From Microbacterium sp. 4R-513 (lineage in GTDB: Bacteria > Actinomycetota > Actinomycetes > Actinomycetales > Microbacteriaceae): a DNA stretch of 64,000 bases. A model generated the notes under the pieces. It ran no database searches. It had not been told where the DNA came from and worked only from the letters and a program-made list of their open reading frames with translations. Shown here piece after piece: positions 25,567 through 34,705 of the stretch; position 1 is the first letter of the stretch, and each line of letters opens with the position of its first letter. The stretch spans positions 3,534,001-3,598,000 of the forward strand of contig NZ_CP049256.1 of assembly GCF_011046485.1 (NCBI RefSeq), given 5' to 3'. Both the position numbers and the translations under genes were made by a program.

Positions 25567-26340
25567 TCACTCCTCGCCGAACGAGTCGGTGTCGCCGACG
25601 AGGCGCGTGTTGTCGGCGGGCACGGGGTCGAGCGCCGCGCGCGCGACCTCGGCGGCGAACTCGGCGACGTTGTAGAGCTTTCCGGCGTCCTCACGCCGCG
25701 CGGCGATGGCCCCGGGGTTCGCGCGCTCGAGGAGGGTCGCCGTGATCGTGCCCTCGATCATGTCGCCCGAGACGACGGTGAAGCCGATGCCCTTGCCCTC
25801 GAGCTCGGGGATGCGCTCCCGCAGAGCGTCCTCCCCGGCGCGCTTGGAGAGTGCGACGGGCTCGTACTCGGGCATCGTCGGCGTCGTGCGGATGAAGTGC
25901 GCCTGGTGGCTCGTGACGAAGACGACCCGCGAGCCTTCGCGAAGGAGCGGCAGAGCCGTCTCGAGCACGTTCACCTGGGCGTCGCGGTTGAGCTGCAGGG
26001 CGTAGTCCTCGGCCATGCCCGACTCCATGCCGCCGGAGGCATTGAGCACCAGGATGTCGAGGCCGCCGAACGCGCGCTCGACCTCGGCGAACATCGCCCG
26101 CACCGACTCGGGATCGGTCAGGTCGGCTCCGACGACGAGCGCCTCGACGCCGAGCCCACGCAGCTCGCCCGCCAGCTTCTCGGCCCGCGGAGCCTTGTTG
26201 CGGTAGTTGATGACGACGTTCGCACCCGCCTGCGCGAAGTAGCGGACGGTGTCTGCGCCGATGCCGCGCGACGATCCGGTGACAAGAGCGGTCTTGCCGC
26301 TGAGCGAGCCCTGCGGGAGGGGCGTGAGGGTTTCGGACAC
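25567..26340 (-). CDS. Short-chain dehydrogenase/reductase lacking the catalytic Tyr
   Basis: 257 residues. Rossmann motif ALVTGSSRGIGADT (TGxxxGxG) and NNAG-equivalent LNASGG are present, and a Ser sits in VVFVTSHQA. However, the YxxxK site reads VALSK: the Lys is there, but the position four before it is Val; a Tyr occurs seven before Lys (YEPVALSK). Either a shifted active site or a non-catalytic NAD-binding protein. GTG start at 26340; upstream ribosome-binding site weak. First gene of the operon with the S9 peptidase. Confidence 0.88.
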   Translation of the reverse strand: MSETLTPLPQGSLSGKTALVTGSSRGIGADTVRYFAQAGANVVINYRNKAPRAEKLAGELRGLGVEALVVGADLTDPESVRAMFAEVERAFGGLDILVLNASGGMESGMAEDYALQLNRDAQVNVLETALPLLREGSRVVFVTSHQAHFIRTTPTMPEYEPVALSKRAGEDALRERIPELEGKGIGFTVVSGDMIEGTITATLLERANPGAIAARREDAGKLYNVAEFAAEVARAALDPVPADNTRLVGDTDSFGEE

Positions 26341-26467
26341 GTGATTTCCCAACGGGTAAGAAGGTGCCGAGCGACGGATGCCGCGGCCGCCGCGGTCGTG
26401 TCGCGCGGCGCTCTTCGACCCTACCAATCCGCCTCCGCCGGGCCGATCCGGCCCGAAATCACCGTGG

Positions 26468-26473
26468 TAGGTT
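26468..26473 (+). promoter_or_regulatory. Putative -10 box of the nfeD operon
   Basis: TAGGTT lies 20 bases before GTG 26494, with AGGGAGG as ribosome-binding site between. Confidence 0.4.
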
Positions 26474-26493
26474 CGAGCACAGGGAGGCACATC

Positions 26494-26979
26494 GTGGAGC
26501 TCATCCAGACGATCGAAGACTGGGCATGGATCGGCTGGCTGGTGCTGATCCTGTTGTTCCTCGTCATCGAGATGCTGACGCTCGACTTCACGTTCCTGAT
26601 GCTCAGCATCGGCGGCGTGGCCGGTCTCGCCTCCGACCTCTTCGGCGCCCCGCTGTGGCTCCAGGTCGTGATCGCCGCCGTGGTCGCCGCCGTCCTCGTC
26701 CTGTTCCTCCGTCCGCCGCTGCTGCGGCGTCTGCGCCGCGGCGAAGACCCGACGCCGAGCAACGTGGCCGCCCTCATCGGCCTGTCCGGGCGCGTCCTCT
26801 CGACCGTCTCGGCGGACGCGGGCCAGGTCAAGCTCTCGAACGGCGACGTCTGGACGGCGCGGGCCGAGGCATCCTTCGCCACCCTCGCCCTCGAGCCCGG
26901 AACGCCGGTGCGCGTCAGCCGCATCGACGGCGCCACCGCCTACGTCCGTCCCGTCGACACCCAGGAGCTTCCCGCATGA
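26494..26979 (+). CDS. NfeD family membrane protein
   Basis: 161 residues, short-form NfeD: two or three N-terminal membrane helices (about residues 12-30, 33-50 and 53-72) and a C-terminal OB-fold (LIGLSGRVLSTVSADAGQVKLSNGDVWTAR). It lacks the ClpP-like protease domain of long NfeD. Works with the SPFH/stomatin partner encoded next; the two genes overlap in ATGA. GTG start preceded by AGGGAGG. Confidence 0.92.
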   Translation: MELIQTIEDWAWIGWLVLILLFLVIEMLTLDFTFLMLSIGGVAGLASDLFGAPLWLQVVIAAVVAAVLVLFLRPPLLRRLRRGEDPTPSNVAALIGLSGRVLSTVSADAGQVKLSNGDVWTARAEASFATLALEPGTPVRVSRIDGATAYVRPVDTQELPA

Positions 26980-28031
26980 ACCCGGACGACATCATCCCCG
27001 CCACGATCGGGTGGGTGCTCGCCGCCGCGGTCTTCATCTTCGTGCTGGTGGTGATCTTCCGATCCATCCGCATCATCCCGCAGGCGAACGCGGGCATCGT
27101 CGAGCGTCTCGGCCGCTACCACAAGACGCTCATGCCGGGCCTCAACCTGCTGATCCCCTTCATCGACCGCCTGCGCCCGCTGATCGACCTCCGCGAGCAG
27201 GTCGTGTCGTTCCCGCCGCAGCCCGTCATCACCGAGGACAACCTCGTCGTCTCGATCGACACCGTCATCTACTTCCAGGTGACCGACGCCCGGGCCGCGA
27301 CGTACGAGATCGCGAACTACCTCGGCGCTGTGGAGCAGCTGACGACGACGACGCTCCGCAACGTCGTCGGCGGGCTCAACCTCGAAGAGGCGCTCACGAG
27401 CCGCGACGAGATCAACGGCCAGCTGCGCGTCGTCCTCGACGAGGCGACCGGCAAATGGGGCATCCGCGTCGGGCGCGTCGAGATCAAGGCGATCGATCCG
27501 CCCATCTCGATCCAGGACTCGATGGAGAAGCAGATGCGCGCCGAGCGCGACCGTCGTGCGGCGATCCTGACGGCCGAGGGCTCCAAGCAGTCGCAGATCC
27601 TCGAGGCGGAGGGTCGCCGGCAGGCCGAGATCCTCAAGGCGGAGGGCGACAAGCAGGCCGCCGTCCTTCGCGCGCAGGGCGAGGCCGAGGCGATCGAGAC
27701 GGTCTTCAACGCCATCCACGTCGGAGACCCCGACCCCAAGCTCCTGGCCTACCAGTACCTCCAGACGCTCCCGAAGATCAGCGAGAGCCCGTCGAGCAAG
27801 CTCTGGATCATCCCGAGCGAGTTCACCGAGGCGCTCAAGGGCGTCAGCGGGGCTTTCGCGGGTTCGCTCGCCGAGGCTGCGAAGACGACGGATGCCTCGT
27901 CCCCCGCCGCCCGCGCCGCTGTGCCGCAAGCCGCCGCATCACCGGCCGGGCCCGCCGCGACCTCCGGATCGCCGGAGTCGCCGCAGCGGGAGCTTCCCGA
28001 GAGCCCGGCCGAGCAGCCGCCGTCGGCGTGA
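26976..28031 (+). CDS. SPFH/Band 7 domain protein (stomatin/QmcA-like)
   Basis: 351 residues. One N-terminal membrane helix (about 9-28), SPFH domain (SIRIIPQANAGIVERLGRYHKTLMPGLN and so on to about residue 190), a long charged coiled coil with repeated AEG/EAEGRRQAE units (about 195-250), and a low-complexity Ala/Pro/Ser tail from about 310. Forms membrane-associated oligomers; likely pairs with NfeD for membrane organisation or quality control. Overlaps nfeD upstream (ATGA) and the phosphodiesterase gene downstream (GTGA). Confidence 0.94.
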   Translation: MNPDDIIPATIGWVLAAAVFIFVLVVIFRSIRIIPQANAGIVERLGRYHKTLMPGLNLLIPFIDRLRPLIDLREQVVSFPPQPVITEDNLVVSIDTVIYFQVTDARAATYEIANYLGAVEQLTTTTLRNVVGGLNLEEALTSRDEINGQLRVVLDEATGKWGIRVGRVEIKAIDPPISIQDSMEKQMRAERDRRAAILTAEGSKQSQILEAEGRRQAEILKAEGDKQAAVLRAQGEAEAIETVFNAIHVGDPDPKLLAYQYLQTLPKISESPSSKLWIIPSEFTEALKGVSGAFAGSLAEAAKTTDASSPAARAAVPQAAASPAGPAATSGSPESPQRELPESPAEQPPSA

Positions 28032-28804
28032 CCCACCCGTGGTTCGCCGGTGTCCCGCGACCGCGGGTGCTGGCGCATCGCGGCCTGGTCACACCGCTGG
28101 ATGCCACGCACGGTGTGGTCGAGAATTCGTTCGCCGCGGTGGCGGCAGCCCAGGCCGCCGGCGCGCACTACGTCGAGTCCGACTGCCACCTGACCCTCGA
28201 CGGCGTGGTCGTGCTCTTCCACGATGCCGACCTGTCCCGGGTCACGGGTGATCCTCGGCGCGTCGACGCGGTGACCTCGCGCGAGCTCGACCAGCTCATG
28301 GGTGGGCACGGCGGCCTCGTGACGCTCGAGCAGGCGCTCGACGCGTTCCCCGACGTCCGTTTCAACCTCGACGTCAAGGCGGAGGGTGCAGCCGAGGCGG
28401 TCGGGCGCATCGTCGCGCCGCACGGGGCACGCGTCCTCCTCACGAGCTTCTCCGACGACCGCCGGCGCGCTGCTCTGGATGCCGCGGCGGCGGCGGGTGG
28501 CGGCATCCGTCCCGCGACCTCGGCCGGGACGTCGATAGTGACGCGGCTCATCGGCGCTGTGTCCATGCGCTCACGTCCGCTCGCGCGGCGCCTGCTTCGC
28601 GGCATCGATGCTCTGCAGGTTCCGGAGCGCCAGGGCCGGCTGCGGATCGTGACGCCGCGCCTGCTCGACTACGCGCACGGTGCGGATGTCGAGGTGCACG
28701 TGTGGACGGTCAACGATCCGGGCGAGATGACGAGACTCGTCGGCATGGGTGTCGACGGCATCGTGACCGATCGCGCCGACGTCGCGCTCGCGGCGCTGCG
28801 CTGA
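28028..28804 (+). CDS. Glycerophosphodiester phosphodiesterase family protein
   Basis: 258 residues, TIM-barrel GDPD. Catalytic His pair in VLAHRGL (residue 18) and LFHDADLSRVTG (about residue 60), metal-binding Glu in VENSFAA and the ESDCHLTLDG stretch. Cleaves glycerophosphodiesters to glycerol 3-phosphate plus alcohol. No signal peptide. GTG start overlaps the SPFH stop (GTGA), so the three genes form one translationally coupled membrane-lipid operon. Confidence 0.93.
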   Translation: MTHPWFAGVPRPRVLAHRGLVTPLDATHGVVENSFAAVAAAQAAGAHYVESDCHLTLDGVVVLFHDADLSRVTGDPRRVDAVTSRELDQLMGGHGGLVTLEQALDAFPDVRFNLDVKAEGAAEAVGRIVAPHGARVLLTSFSDDRRRAALDAAAAAGGGIRPATSAGTSIVTRLIGAVSMRSRPLARRLLRGIDALQVPERQGRLRIVTPRLLDYAHGADVEVHVWTVNDPGEMTRLVGMGVDGIVTDRADVALAALR

Positions 28805-28961
28805 CCTCTCGACCCACCGGACCCGATCCTCGGTCCCACGACCGGCGGTACTGCGTCTCGCCTGTGCATACACTGTGAAAGCGCGATGCAGGCCCTCCGT
28901 TCGGATGAGATGCCCAGGTCGTTTCGTTATACCTGTACAGCGACGAGAGGACCCGAAAACC

Positions 28962-29345
28962 ATGGCAGATCGCAGCCTGCGCGGCATCCGGCTCGGCGCC
29001 CAGAGCCTCCAGAGCGAGGAGGGCGTCGTGTTCCATGAGCGCGCACAGCACATCTACGCGTGCACGTCCTGCGGGCGTGACACGACTTTGACCTTCGCGG
29101 CGGACGCCGAGGTTCCCGAGACCTGGGAATGCCGCACGTGCGGCGCCGAGGCTCTCCTGCGCATCGGCGAGGGCACCGCGACGGTCGACCACAGCGGCGA
29201 CAAGGCGGCGCGCTCCCACTGGGACATGCTGCTCGAGCGTCGCAGCCTCCCGGAGCTCGAAGAGCTCCTCGAGGAGCGTCTCGCCTACGTCCGCGCCCGT
29301 CGCGGCGCCGGCGAGGACGTGACGGTCGACAAGATCAGCGCCTGA
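28962..29345 (+). CDS. rbpA: RNA polymerase-binding protein RbpA
   Basis: 127 residues. Essential actinobacterial transcription activator that binds RNA polymerase and the principal sigma factor. Begins MADRSLRGIRLGAQSL, has the basic linker, a beta core with CxxC pairs (CTSCG and CRTCG), and a C-terminal sigma-interaction helix WDMLLERRSLPELEELLEERL. GAGAGG lies before the ATG. Upstream are TACACT (28869-28874) and TATACC (28928-28933), possible -10 boxes of two promoters. Adjacent to lnt as in mycobacteria. Confidence 0.96.
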   Translation: MADRSLRGIRLGAQSLQSEEGVVFHERAQHIYACTSCGRDTTLTFAADAEVPETWECRTCGAEALLRIGEGTATVDHSGDKAARSHWDMLLERRSLPELEELLEERLAYVRARRGAGEDVTVDKISA

Positions 29346-29351
29346 CCCGCA

Positions 29352-30986
29352 TCAGACGTCCACGACGCCGGTCCCTTCGGGGGCCGGCGTCGTGCTGTGT
29401 GCAGCGCCGGTTCCCGCCGAGGGCGGGGTCGTGCTGCGCGCGGCGGATCGCCGGCGGATGGCCATCGCGAGCCCGAAGCCGAGAAGCGCGACGACGCTCC
29501 CCCAGGCAAGGAGCGCCTTCACCCACGGACCCAGGACGACGGCTGGCGTGAGCCCCGTCCGCAGCGGAACGTCAGTGAGCATCTGACCGGCCTCGTCCGC
29601 GGGAAGACCGTCGATCGTGGTGCCGTCGGGGGCGATGACCTGGCTCGTGCCGACGGTCGAGAGGTTCACGACGGAGCGGCCGGTCTCGATGGCGCGCATG
29701 CGCGCGAAGGCGAGCTGCTGCAGGTTCTCGTCCGTGCCGCGGAAGTCGGCGTTGTTCGTCTGGAACATGTACACCTCTGCGCCGGCCTGAGCGCCTTCCC
29801 AGATGACGTCGTCGTAGATGACGTCGAAGCAGATCGCGAGGCCAACCCCGACCCCGTTCACGTCGAACATCGGCGACGAGGTTCCGGGGGTGTATTCGCG
29901 CTGGATCAGGTCGATGAGGTCGGGTGCGAAGTTGCGGTACAGCCAGCGATCGGGAACATACTCCCCGAAGGGGACGGGATGCCGCTTGTCGTATGTGTCG
30001 ACGGGGTTGTCGGCGCCGTCCTCCCACAGCAGCGACGAATTGAAGTACTCGGCGCCGCGCTGTGTGACGGCGCTCACGAGCAGCGGCGCTCCGATGCGAT
30101 CCGCGAGCGTGTCGAGCACGCCGGCCGTCGCCTCGTTCTGGGTGGGATCGGAGTCGATGCCGCCCTCGGGCCAGAGCAGCACGTCCATGTCCTCGCCGAT
30201 GAGCGGACGCGTCGCCTCGACCTGGGCACGCAGGATGTCGTTCGGCCCGCGCTGGTCGAAGTAGCCGGCCGGCCCGTTGCCCTGCACGGCTCCGACGCGG
30301 ATGCTCCCGGCATCCGTCGTCGCGAACTGAGGCGGCGCGATCAGGAGGACGAGTGCGACGACGGTCGGAACCGCTGCGCGCAGGTCGCGCCACCGCCCGA
30401 GCCGGACGTATTCGATCGCGGCGGCGCAGACGAGCACGACGAGGAATGAGAGGCCCGACATCCCGACCCACGAGGCGACATCGGCGAGGGGACCGTTCGA
30501 CTGCGTCACGCCGATACGCCCCCACGGGAAGCCGCCATAAGGGAAGGTGCCGAGCACCTCCTCGCGCAGCGTCCAGAGTCCGGCGACGACGACCGGCAGC
30601 ACGACGAGCCGTCCCCAGGCGTTCGGCAGCACGCGCGGCACCCACCGGTATGCCAGAGCGATGAGGATCGCGCAGGCGGCGGTGAGAAGCGCCTCCAGCA
30701 TCGACAGCGCGATCCACGGCACCGGGCCGAGGTAGCGGGCCGTGAAGCTCAGGTTCACGAAGAAGAACGCCGCCCCGAAGGCGAACCCGACGAGGAACGC
30801 CGACCATGTCCGCCGGCCGACGAGGCACACGAGTGCGAGCGGCACCGCGACGAAGACCATCGGCCACCACGCGAGCGCGGGGAACGCCGTCGTGAGCACG
30901 AGCCCCGCGGCGGCTGACGCGGGCGCCGCGATCGCGAGCGGAAGAAGCGGTCGCGAAGGCGCGGCGGCGAGAGGAGCGTCGGGCAC
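29352..30986 (-). CDS. lnt: Apolipoprotein N-acyltransferase
   Basis: 544 residues. Adds the third acyl chain to lipoproteins at the outer face of the membrane. About six N-terminal membrane helices, then a nitrilase-like domain with the catalytic triad: Glu in VLLWPEGGID, Lys in YDKRHPVPFGEYVP, Cys in LAICFDVIYDD; a final membrane helix lies near residue 500. Not fused to the Ppm1 mannosyltransferase as in Mycobacterium. GTG start fixed by the leaderless TAGGCT 6 bases upstream. Its last codons contain the rbpA terminator. Confidence 0.95.
   Translation of the reverse strand: MPDAPLAAAPSRPLLPLAIAAPASAAAGLVLTTAFPALAWWPMVFVAVPLALVCLVGRRTWSAFLVGFAFGAAFFFVNLSFTARYLGPVPWIALSMLEALLTAACAILIALAYRWVPRVLPNAWGRLVVLPVVVAGLWTLREEVLGTFPYGGFPWGRIGVTQSNGPLADVASWVGMSGLSFLVVLVCAAAIEYVRLGRWRDLRAAVPTVVALVLLIAPPQFATTDAGSIRVGAVQGNGPAGYFDQRGPNDILRAQVEATRPLIGEDMDVLLWPEGGIDSDPTQNEATAGVLDTLADRIGAPLLVSAVTQRGAEYFNSSLLWEDGADNPVDTYDKRHPVPFGEYVPDRWLYRNFAPDLIDLIQREYTPGTSSPMFDVNGVGVGLAICFDVIYDDVIWEGAQAGAEVYMFQTNNADFRGTDENLQQLAFARMRAIETGRSVVNLSTVGTSQVIAPDGTTIDGLPADEAGQMLTDVPLRTGLTPAVVLGPWVKALLAWGSVVALLGFGLAMAIRRRSAARSTTPPSAGTGAAHSTTPAPEGTGVVDV
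29361..29394 (+). terminator. rbpA terminator embedded in the 3' end of lnt
   Basis: A 15-bp stem (one G-T pair) closed by a TTCG tetraloop, 15 bases after the rbpA stop. It lies wholly inside the coding sequence for the last residues of the convergent lnt gene, so both functions share the same bases. Confidence 0.8.
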
Positions 30987-30992
30987 GGATCG

Positions 30993-30998
30993 AGCCTA
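30993..30998 (-). promoter_or_regulatory. Leaderless -10 box of lnt
   Basis: TAGGCT on the minus strand ends 6 bases before GTG 30986. Confidence 0.55.
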
Positions 30999-31039
30999 AG
31001 GCCGCGCCGCTGATGCTCTGCTGAGGCCCGGGTTCGCCG

Positions 31040-33541
31040 TCATACCGAGGAGTAGGCGACGATCCCGCGCCGAACGGAGTCGAGCGCCTTGCGCGCCGTC
31101 GAGGCGAGGCCCCCGTCCGCGACGAGCGAGAGCTGGTCGAGGAGGTCGATCGTCTGCTTCGACCAGCGCACGAAGTCGCCCGCGGCCATGTCGGCCTCGA
31201 CGAGCACCCGGTCGAGCGGAACGCCGCGTGCCCAGGAGTGCATCGCCTGCGCGAGACCCGTCGCGATGGACTCCGTCCCCGGCAGGTGGTGCTCTTTCTC
31301 GAGGTCGTCCAGGCGCTGCCACAGGTCGTCGGTCGCCGAGAGCGCCGTGCGGAACGGACCCCGAGGCAGTCGCTGCTCCCCTGGGCCGCCCTCGTCGCGG
31401 CGGGGCTCGTAGACGAGGCAGCACGCGAGCGCCGCGAGGGACGCGGCATCCAGCTGGTCCCAAATGCCGGTGCGCAGCGACTCGGCCACGAGCAGGTCGC
31501 GCTCGCCGTAGATGCGCCGCATCGTGCGCCCGGCCCCCGTCAGCGACGTCGCCCCGTCGACGGCGAGCTGCACGTAGTCGAGCTCGGCGAGCACATCGAC
31601 GACCCGGTCGAAGATGCGGGCGACGGTGCCGGTGCGCGTCTCGATCTGGCGGCGGAGGCCGTCGATCGTGCGCTTGAGCTTCCAGTACCGCTCTGCCCAG
31701 CGGGCGTGGTTCTCGCGGTCGGGGCACTGATGACACGGATCCCGCTGCATCTGCTTGCGGAGTGAGGCGATCTGGCGCTGCCGCTGGTCGCGGGTCGCCC
31801 GGCCCGCAGTGAGGTCCTTGCGGTTGATCTTCTCGAGGTCGCTCAGCTCGCGCCGGATGCGGGAGTACTCGGTGAAGTCGCCGCGGTCGCACGTCATCGC
31901 CTGCTCGTAGCCCGCGAGCGACTCCTCCTGCTCGCGCACCTGCCGGGCGAGCCCGACGACGGCGCGGTCGGCCTGGAACTGCGCGAACGAGGACTCGAGG
32001 ATCTCGCGCGCCCGCGCCCGGCCGAACTGATCGATGAGGTTGACGGCCATGTTGTACGTCGGCCGGAAGCTCGAGTTGAGCGGATACGTGCGCCGGGAGG
32101 CGAGCGCGGCCACCGCCTGGGGGTCGAGGCCCTCGGTCCACTGGATGACCGCGTGCCCCTCGACGTCGATCCCGCGTCGTCCGGCGCGCCCCGTGAGCTG
32201 CGTGTACTCCCCCGACGTGATGGCGACGCGCGCCTCGCCGTTGAACTTCTCGAGCTTCTCGAGCACGACCGTGCGCGCCGGCATGTTGATGCCGAGGGCG
32301 AGCGTCTCGGTGGCGAAGACGGCCTTCACGAGCTTGCGCTGGAAGAGCTCCTCGACGACCTCCTTGAACGCCGGCAGCAGGCCGGCGTGATGGGCCGCGA
32401 CGCCGCGCTCGAGGTTGTCCAGCCAGTCGTAGTAGCCGAGGACGGCGAGATCCTCGTCGAGCAGCGTGCGCGTGCGCTCCTCGACGATCGCCCGGATCTC
32501 GCGACGCTCGTCCTGACTCGTGAGCCGCATGCCCGACCGCCGCACCTGCTGCACGGCGGCGTCGCACCCGACGCGGCTGAAGATGAAGAAGATCGCGGGC
32601 AGCAGGTTCGCCCGCTCGAGGAGCTGCACGACGTCGGGCCGGTCGAGGCGCTCGATGCGGTGCACGTTGGCGGAGCGCACGGGTCGCGTGCCGCCCTTGT
32701 TGGGACGACGACGGGATGCCTCGTACCCGCGCTGCCGCGCACTGTTCATGCTCTGCACGCGGCGGTTGTTCTCGAAGTTCGGCCCCTTGAAGGACCGGAT
32801 GCGCATGAGCTCCTGATTCACCTGCGCCGTCGCGACGCCGGCGCGATCGTCGAACAGAGGCAGGAGGTCGCCGCGCACGAGGACGTGCTGCTCGAGCGGC
32901 ACGGGACGCACTTCCGACACGATGACCTCGGTGTCGCCGCGGACCGTGTCGAGCCAGTCGCCGAACTCCTCCGCGTTCGACACGGTCGCCGACAGCGACA
33001 CGAGCCGGACCCCGGGCGGGAGGTGGATGATCACTTCCTCCCACACGGCGCCGCGGAAGCGGTCGGCGAGGTAGTGCACCTCGTCCATCACGACGTAGTC
33101 GAGGCCGCGCAGCGCCGGAGAGTCGGCGTAGAGCATGTTCCGCAGCACCTCGGTCGTCATGACGACGATCCGGGCGTTGCCGTTGATGTTCGTGTCGCCC
33201 GTGAGAAGGCCCACGTCATCGGCTCCGTACACGTCGACGAGCTCGCGGAACTTCTGGTTCGACAGCGCCTTCATGGGCGTCGTGTAGAAAGCCTTCGACG
33301 GATGCCGCCGCTCCGGGGAGTCCCGCATGGCGAGGTGGACCGCGAACTCGCCGACGATCGTCTTGCCCGCCCCGGTCGGCGCGGCGACCAGCACGCTGCG
33401 GCCCTCTTCGAGGGCGTGGCATCCCGCGATCTGGAAGGGGTCGAGCGTGAAGCGCTGGGATGCCGCGAAGGCGGCTGTGATCGGATGGGCGCGCTCCTCG
33501 CGGGCCTGGGCGTACCGCTCTGCCGGACTCGGGCCGCTCAC
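31040..33541 (-). CDS. helY: Ski2-like DEAD/DEAH-box RNA helicase HelY
   Basis: 833 residues. SF2 helicase motifs: Walker A AAPTGAGKT (about residue 50), DEVH in VVMDEVHYL, SAT in LVSLSATVSN, motif VI QLTGRAGRRGID. An Arg-rich insert follows domain 1 (about 235-275). The C-terminal region contains the QFGRARAREIL element and a CxxC-like CHQCPDRENH. Actinobacterial HelY is thought to process RNA; direct evidence is limited. GTG start overlaps the tatC stop (GTGA). Same order helY-tatC-tatA-pafC-pafB as in mycobacteria. Confidence 0.94.
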   Translation of the reverse strand: MSGPSPAERYAQAREERAHPITAAFAASQRFTLDPFQIAGCHALEEGRSVLVAAPTGAGKTIVGEFAVHLAMRDSPERRHPSKAFYTTPMKALSNQKFRELVDVYGADDVGLLTGDTNINGNARIVVMTTEVLRNMLYADSPALRGLDYVVMDEVHYLADRFRGAVWEEVIIHLPPGVRLVSLSATVSNAEEFGDWLDTVRGDTEVIVSEVRPVPLEQHVLVRGDLLPLFDDRAGVATAQVNQELMRIRSFKGPNFENNRRVQSMNSARQRGYEASRRRPNKGGTRPVRSANVHRIERLDRPDVVQLLERANLLPAIFFIFSRVGCDAAVQQVRRSGMRLTSQDERREIRAIVEERTRTLLDEDLAVLGYYDWLDNLERGVAAHHAGLLPAFKEVVEELFQRKLVKAVFATETLALGINMPARTVVLEKLEKFNGEARVAITSGEYTQLTGRAGRRGIDVEGHAVIQWTEGLDPQAVAALASRRTYPLNSSFRPTYNMAVNLIDQFGRARAREILESSFAQFQADRAVVGLARQVREQEESLAGYEQAMTCDRGDFTEYSRIRRELSDLEKINRKDLTAGRATRDQRQRQIASLRKQMQRDPCHQCPDRENHARWAERYWKLKRTIDGLRRQIETRTGTVARIFDRVVDVLAELDYVQLAVDGATSLTGAGRTMRRIYGERDLLVAESLRTGIWDQLDAASLAALACCLVYEPRRDEGGPGEQRLPRGPFRTALSATDDLWQRLDDLEKEHHLPGTESIATGLAQAMHSWARGVPLDRVLVEADMAAGDFVRWSKQTIDLLDQLSLVADGGLASTARKALDSVRRGIVAYSSV

Positions 33542-34359
33542 GCGGGCGCCTCCGGCGGGAGGAAGGCGGCCTGGCGCTTGGCCCTCCTCCGGTCGAAGAG
33601 CATCGACAGCGCCGCAGCGGCGAAGAAGAGCACGATGAGGATGCCGGCGAGGATGAGCATGCTGACCACATCGGCGGCCGGTGTCGCGAGCGCGGCGAAG
33701 GCCGTGGCGATGAGCACCGCGACGCGCCAGCCCTTGAGGATCGCCCGGCCCGACATCACGCCGGCGAGATTGAGCGCGACGAGGAAGACCGGCAGCACGA
33801 ACGAGACGCCGACGACGATCAGCAGCTTGAAGACGAAGTCGTAGTAGTACTGGGCGTCGTAGAACGACGCGCCGCCCTCGGGGACGAAGGCGTTCATGAG
33901 CTCGACGATGTGGGGCATGATCTGCAGGCCCACGTAGCTGCCGATGAAGAACAGCGGGATCGCGGCGCCGAGGAAGCCCCACGTGTACTTGATCTCCTTG
34001 CGGGTGAGCCCGGGCATGATGAACGCCCAGATCTGCCACAGCCAGATCGGCGCCGAGATGAGAAGGCCGATCGCGAACGAGATCCGCAGTCGCAGATCGA
34101 AGGCCGAGGTCACCGTGCTGAACATCAGCTCGACCTTGCGCGTGTCACCGTCCTCGGCGGCGATGACACGGATCGGCTCGGTGATGAGCCACAGCACCCA
34201 GTCCGTGACGAAGAACGCCACCACCATGCCCACGACGAGCGCGAGGGCGGCGATCACGAGTCGTTTGCGCAACTCGACGAGGTGCGCCCCGAGCGACATC
34301 CGCTTGTCGCGGCGGGGGGCTTCCGGCTCGTCGAACAGCGGCGGTCCGGCCGGGTTCAC
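33538..34359 (-). CDS. tatC: Twin-arginine translocase subunit TatC
   Basis: 273 residues with six membrane helices. Conserved N-terminal segment SLGAHLVELRKRLVI with the Glu that contacts the twin-arginine motif, FxxF-type loop STVTSAFDLRLRISFAIG, and PIWLWQIWAFIMPGLTRKE. Recognises Tat signal peptides and recruits TatA. GTG start; spaced 6 bases after tatA and overlapping helY. Confidence 0.97.
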   Translation of the reverse strand: MNPAGPPLFDEPEAPRRDKRMSLGAHLVELRKRLVIAALALVVGMVVAFFVTDWVLWLITEPIRVIAAEDGDTRKVELMFSTVTSAFDLRLRISFAIGLLISAPIWLWQIWAFIMPGLTRKEIKYTWGFLGAAIPLFFIGSYVGLQIMPHIVELMNAFVPEGGASFYDAQYYYDFVFKLLIVVGVSFVLPVFLVALNLAGVMSGRAILKGWRVAVLIATAFAALATPAADVVSMLILAGILIVLFFAAAALSMLFDRRRAKRQAAFLPPEAPA

Positions 34360-34365
34360 TGCGGG

Positions 34366-34626
34366 CTACGGCTTAGCTTCGGGCGTGTCGGCAGGCGAGG
34401 ACGTGGTGGATGCCGGGGCCGAGGTGTCGGGCGTCGTGGAGGTGGCGGTGCCGGCGGCGGTCGACGGCTTGTCGTCCTCCTCCTTCATCGCCTTCATCTC
34501 ACCGCGGAAGACGCGGGCCGATTGACCCACGCTCTTGGCGAGGGCCGGCAGCTTCGCAGCGCCGAACAGGAGCAGGATGACGGCGAGCAGGATCAGCAGG
34601 TGCCAGCCGTTCAGGTTGCCAAACAT
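34366..34626 (-). CDS. tatA: Sec-independent translocase subunit TatA
   Basis: 86 residues. One N-terminal membrane helix ending in LLFGAAKLP (the F-G hinge), an amphipathic helix KSVGQSARVFRGEMKAM, and a Thr/Ser/Pro-rich tail. Forms the variable-size pore for folded proteins. The ATG at 34626 is preceded by CGGAG; TAGGAT (34661-34666 on the minus strand) may be its -10 box. First gene of a tatA-tatC-helY unit; the Tat substrate at 52723-54600 is a likely client. Confidence 0.95.
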   Translation of the reverse strand: MFGNLNGWHLLILLAVILLLFGAAKLPALAKSVGQSARVFRGEMKAMKEEDDKPSTAAGTATSTTPDTSAPASTTSSPADTPEAKP

Positions 34627-34705
34627 GTTGCGCTCCGTAACGTCGTGCGGGAATGAGTCCATCCTAAACCCGGAGCCTCGGACCCCCGCCGGAAGCCGGC
34701 CGACT

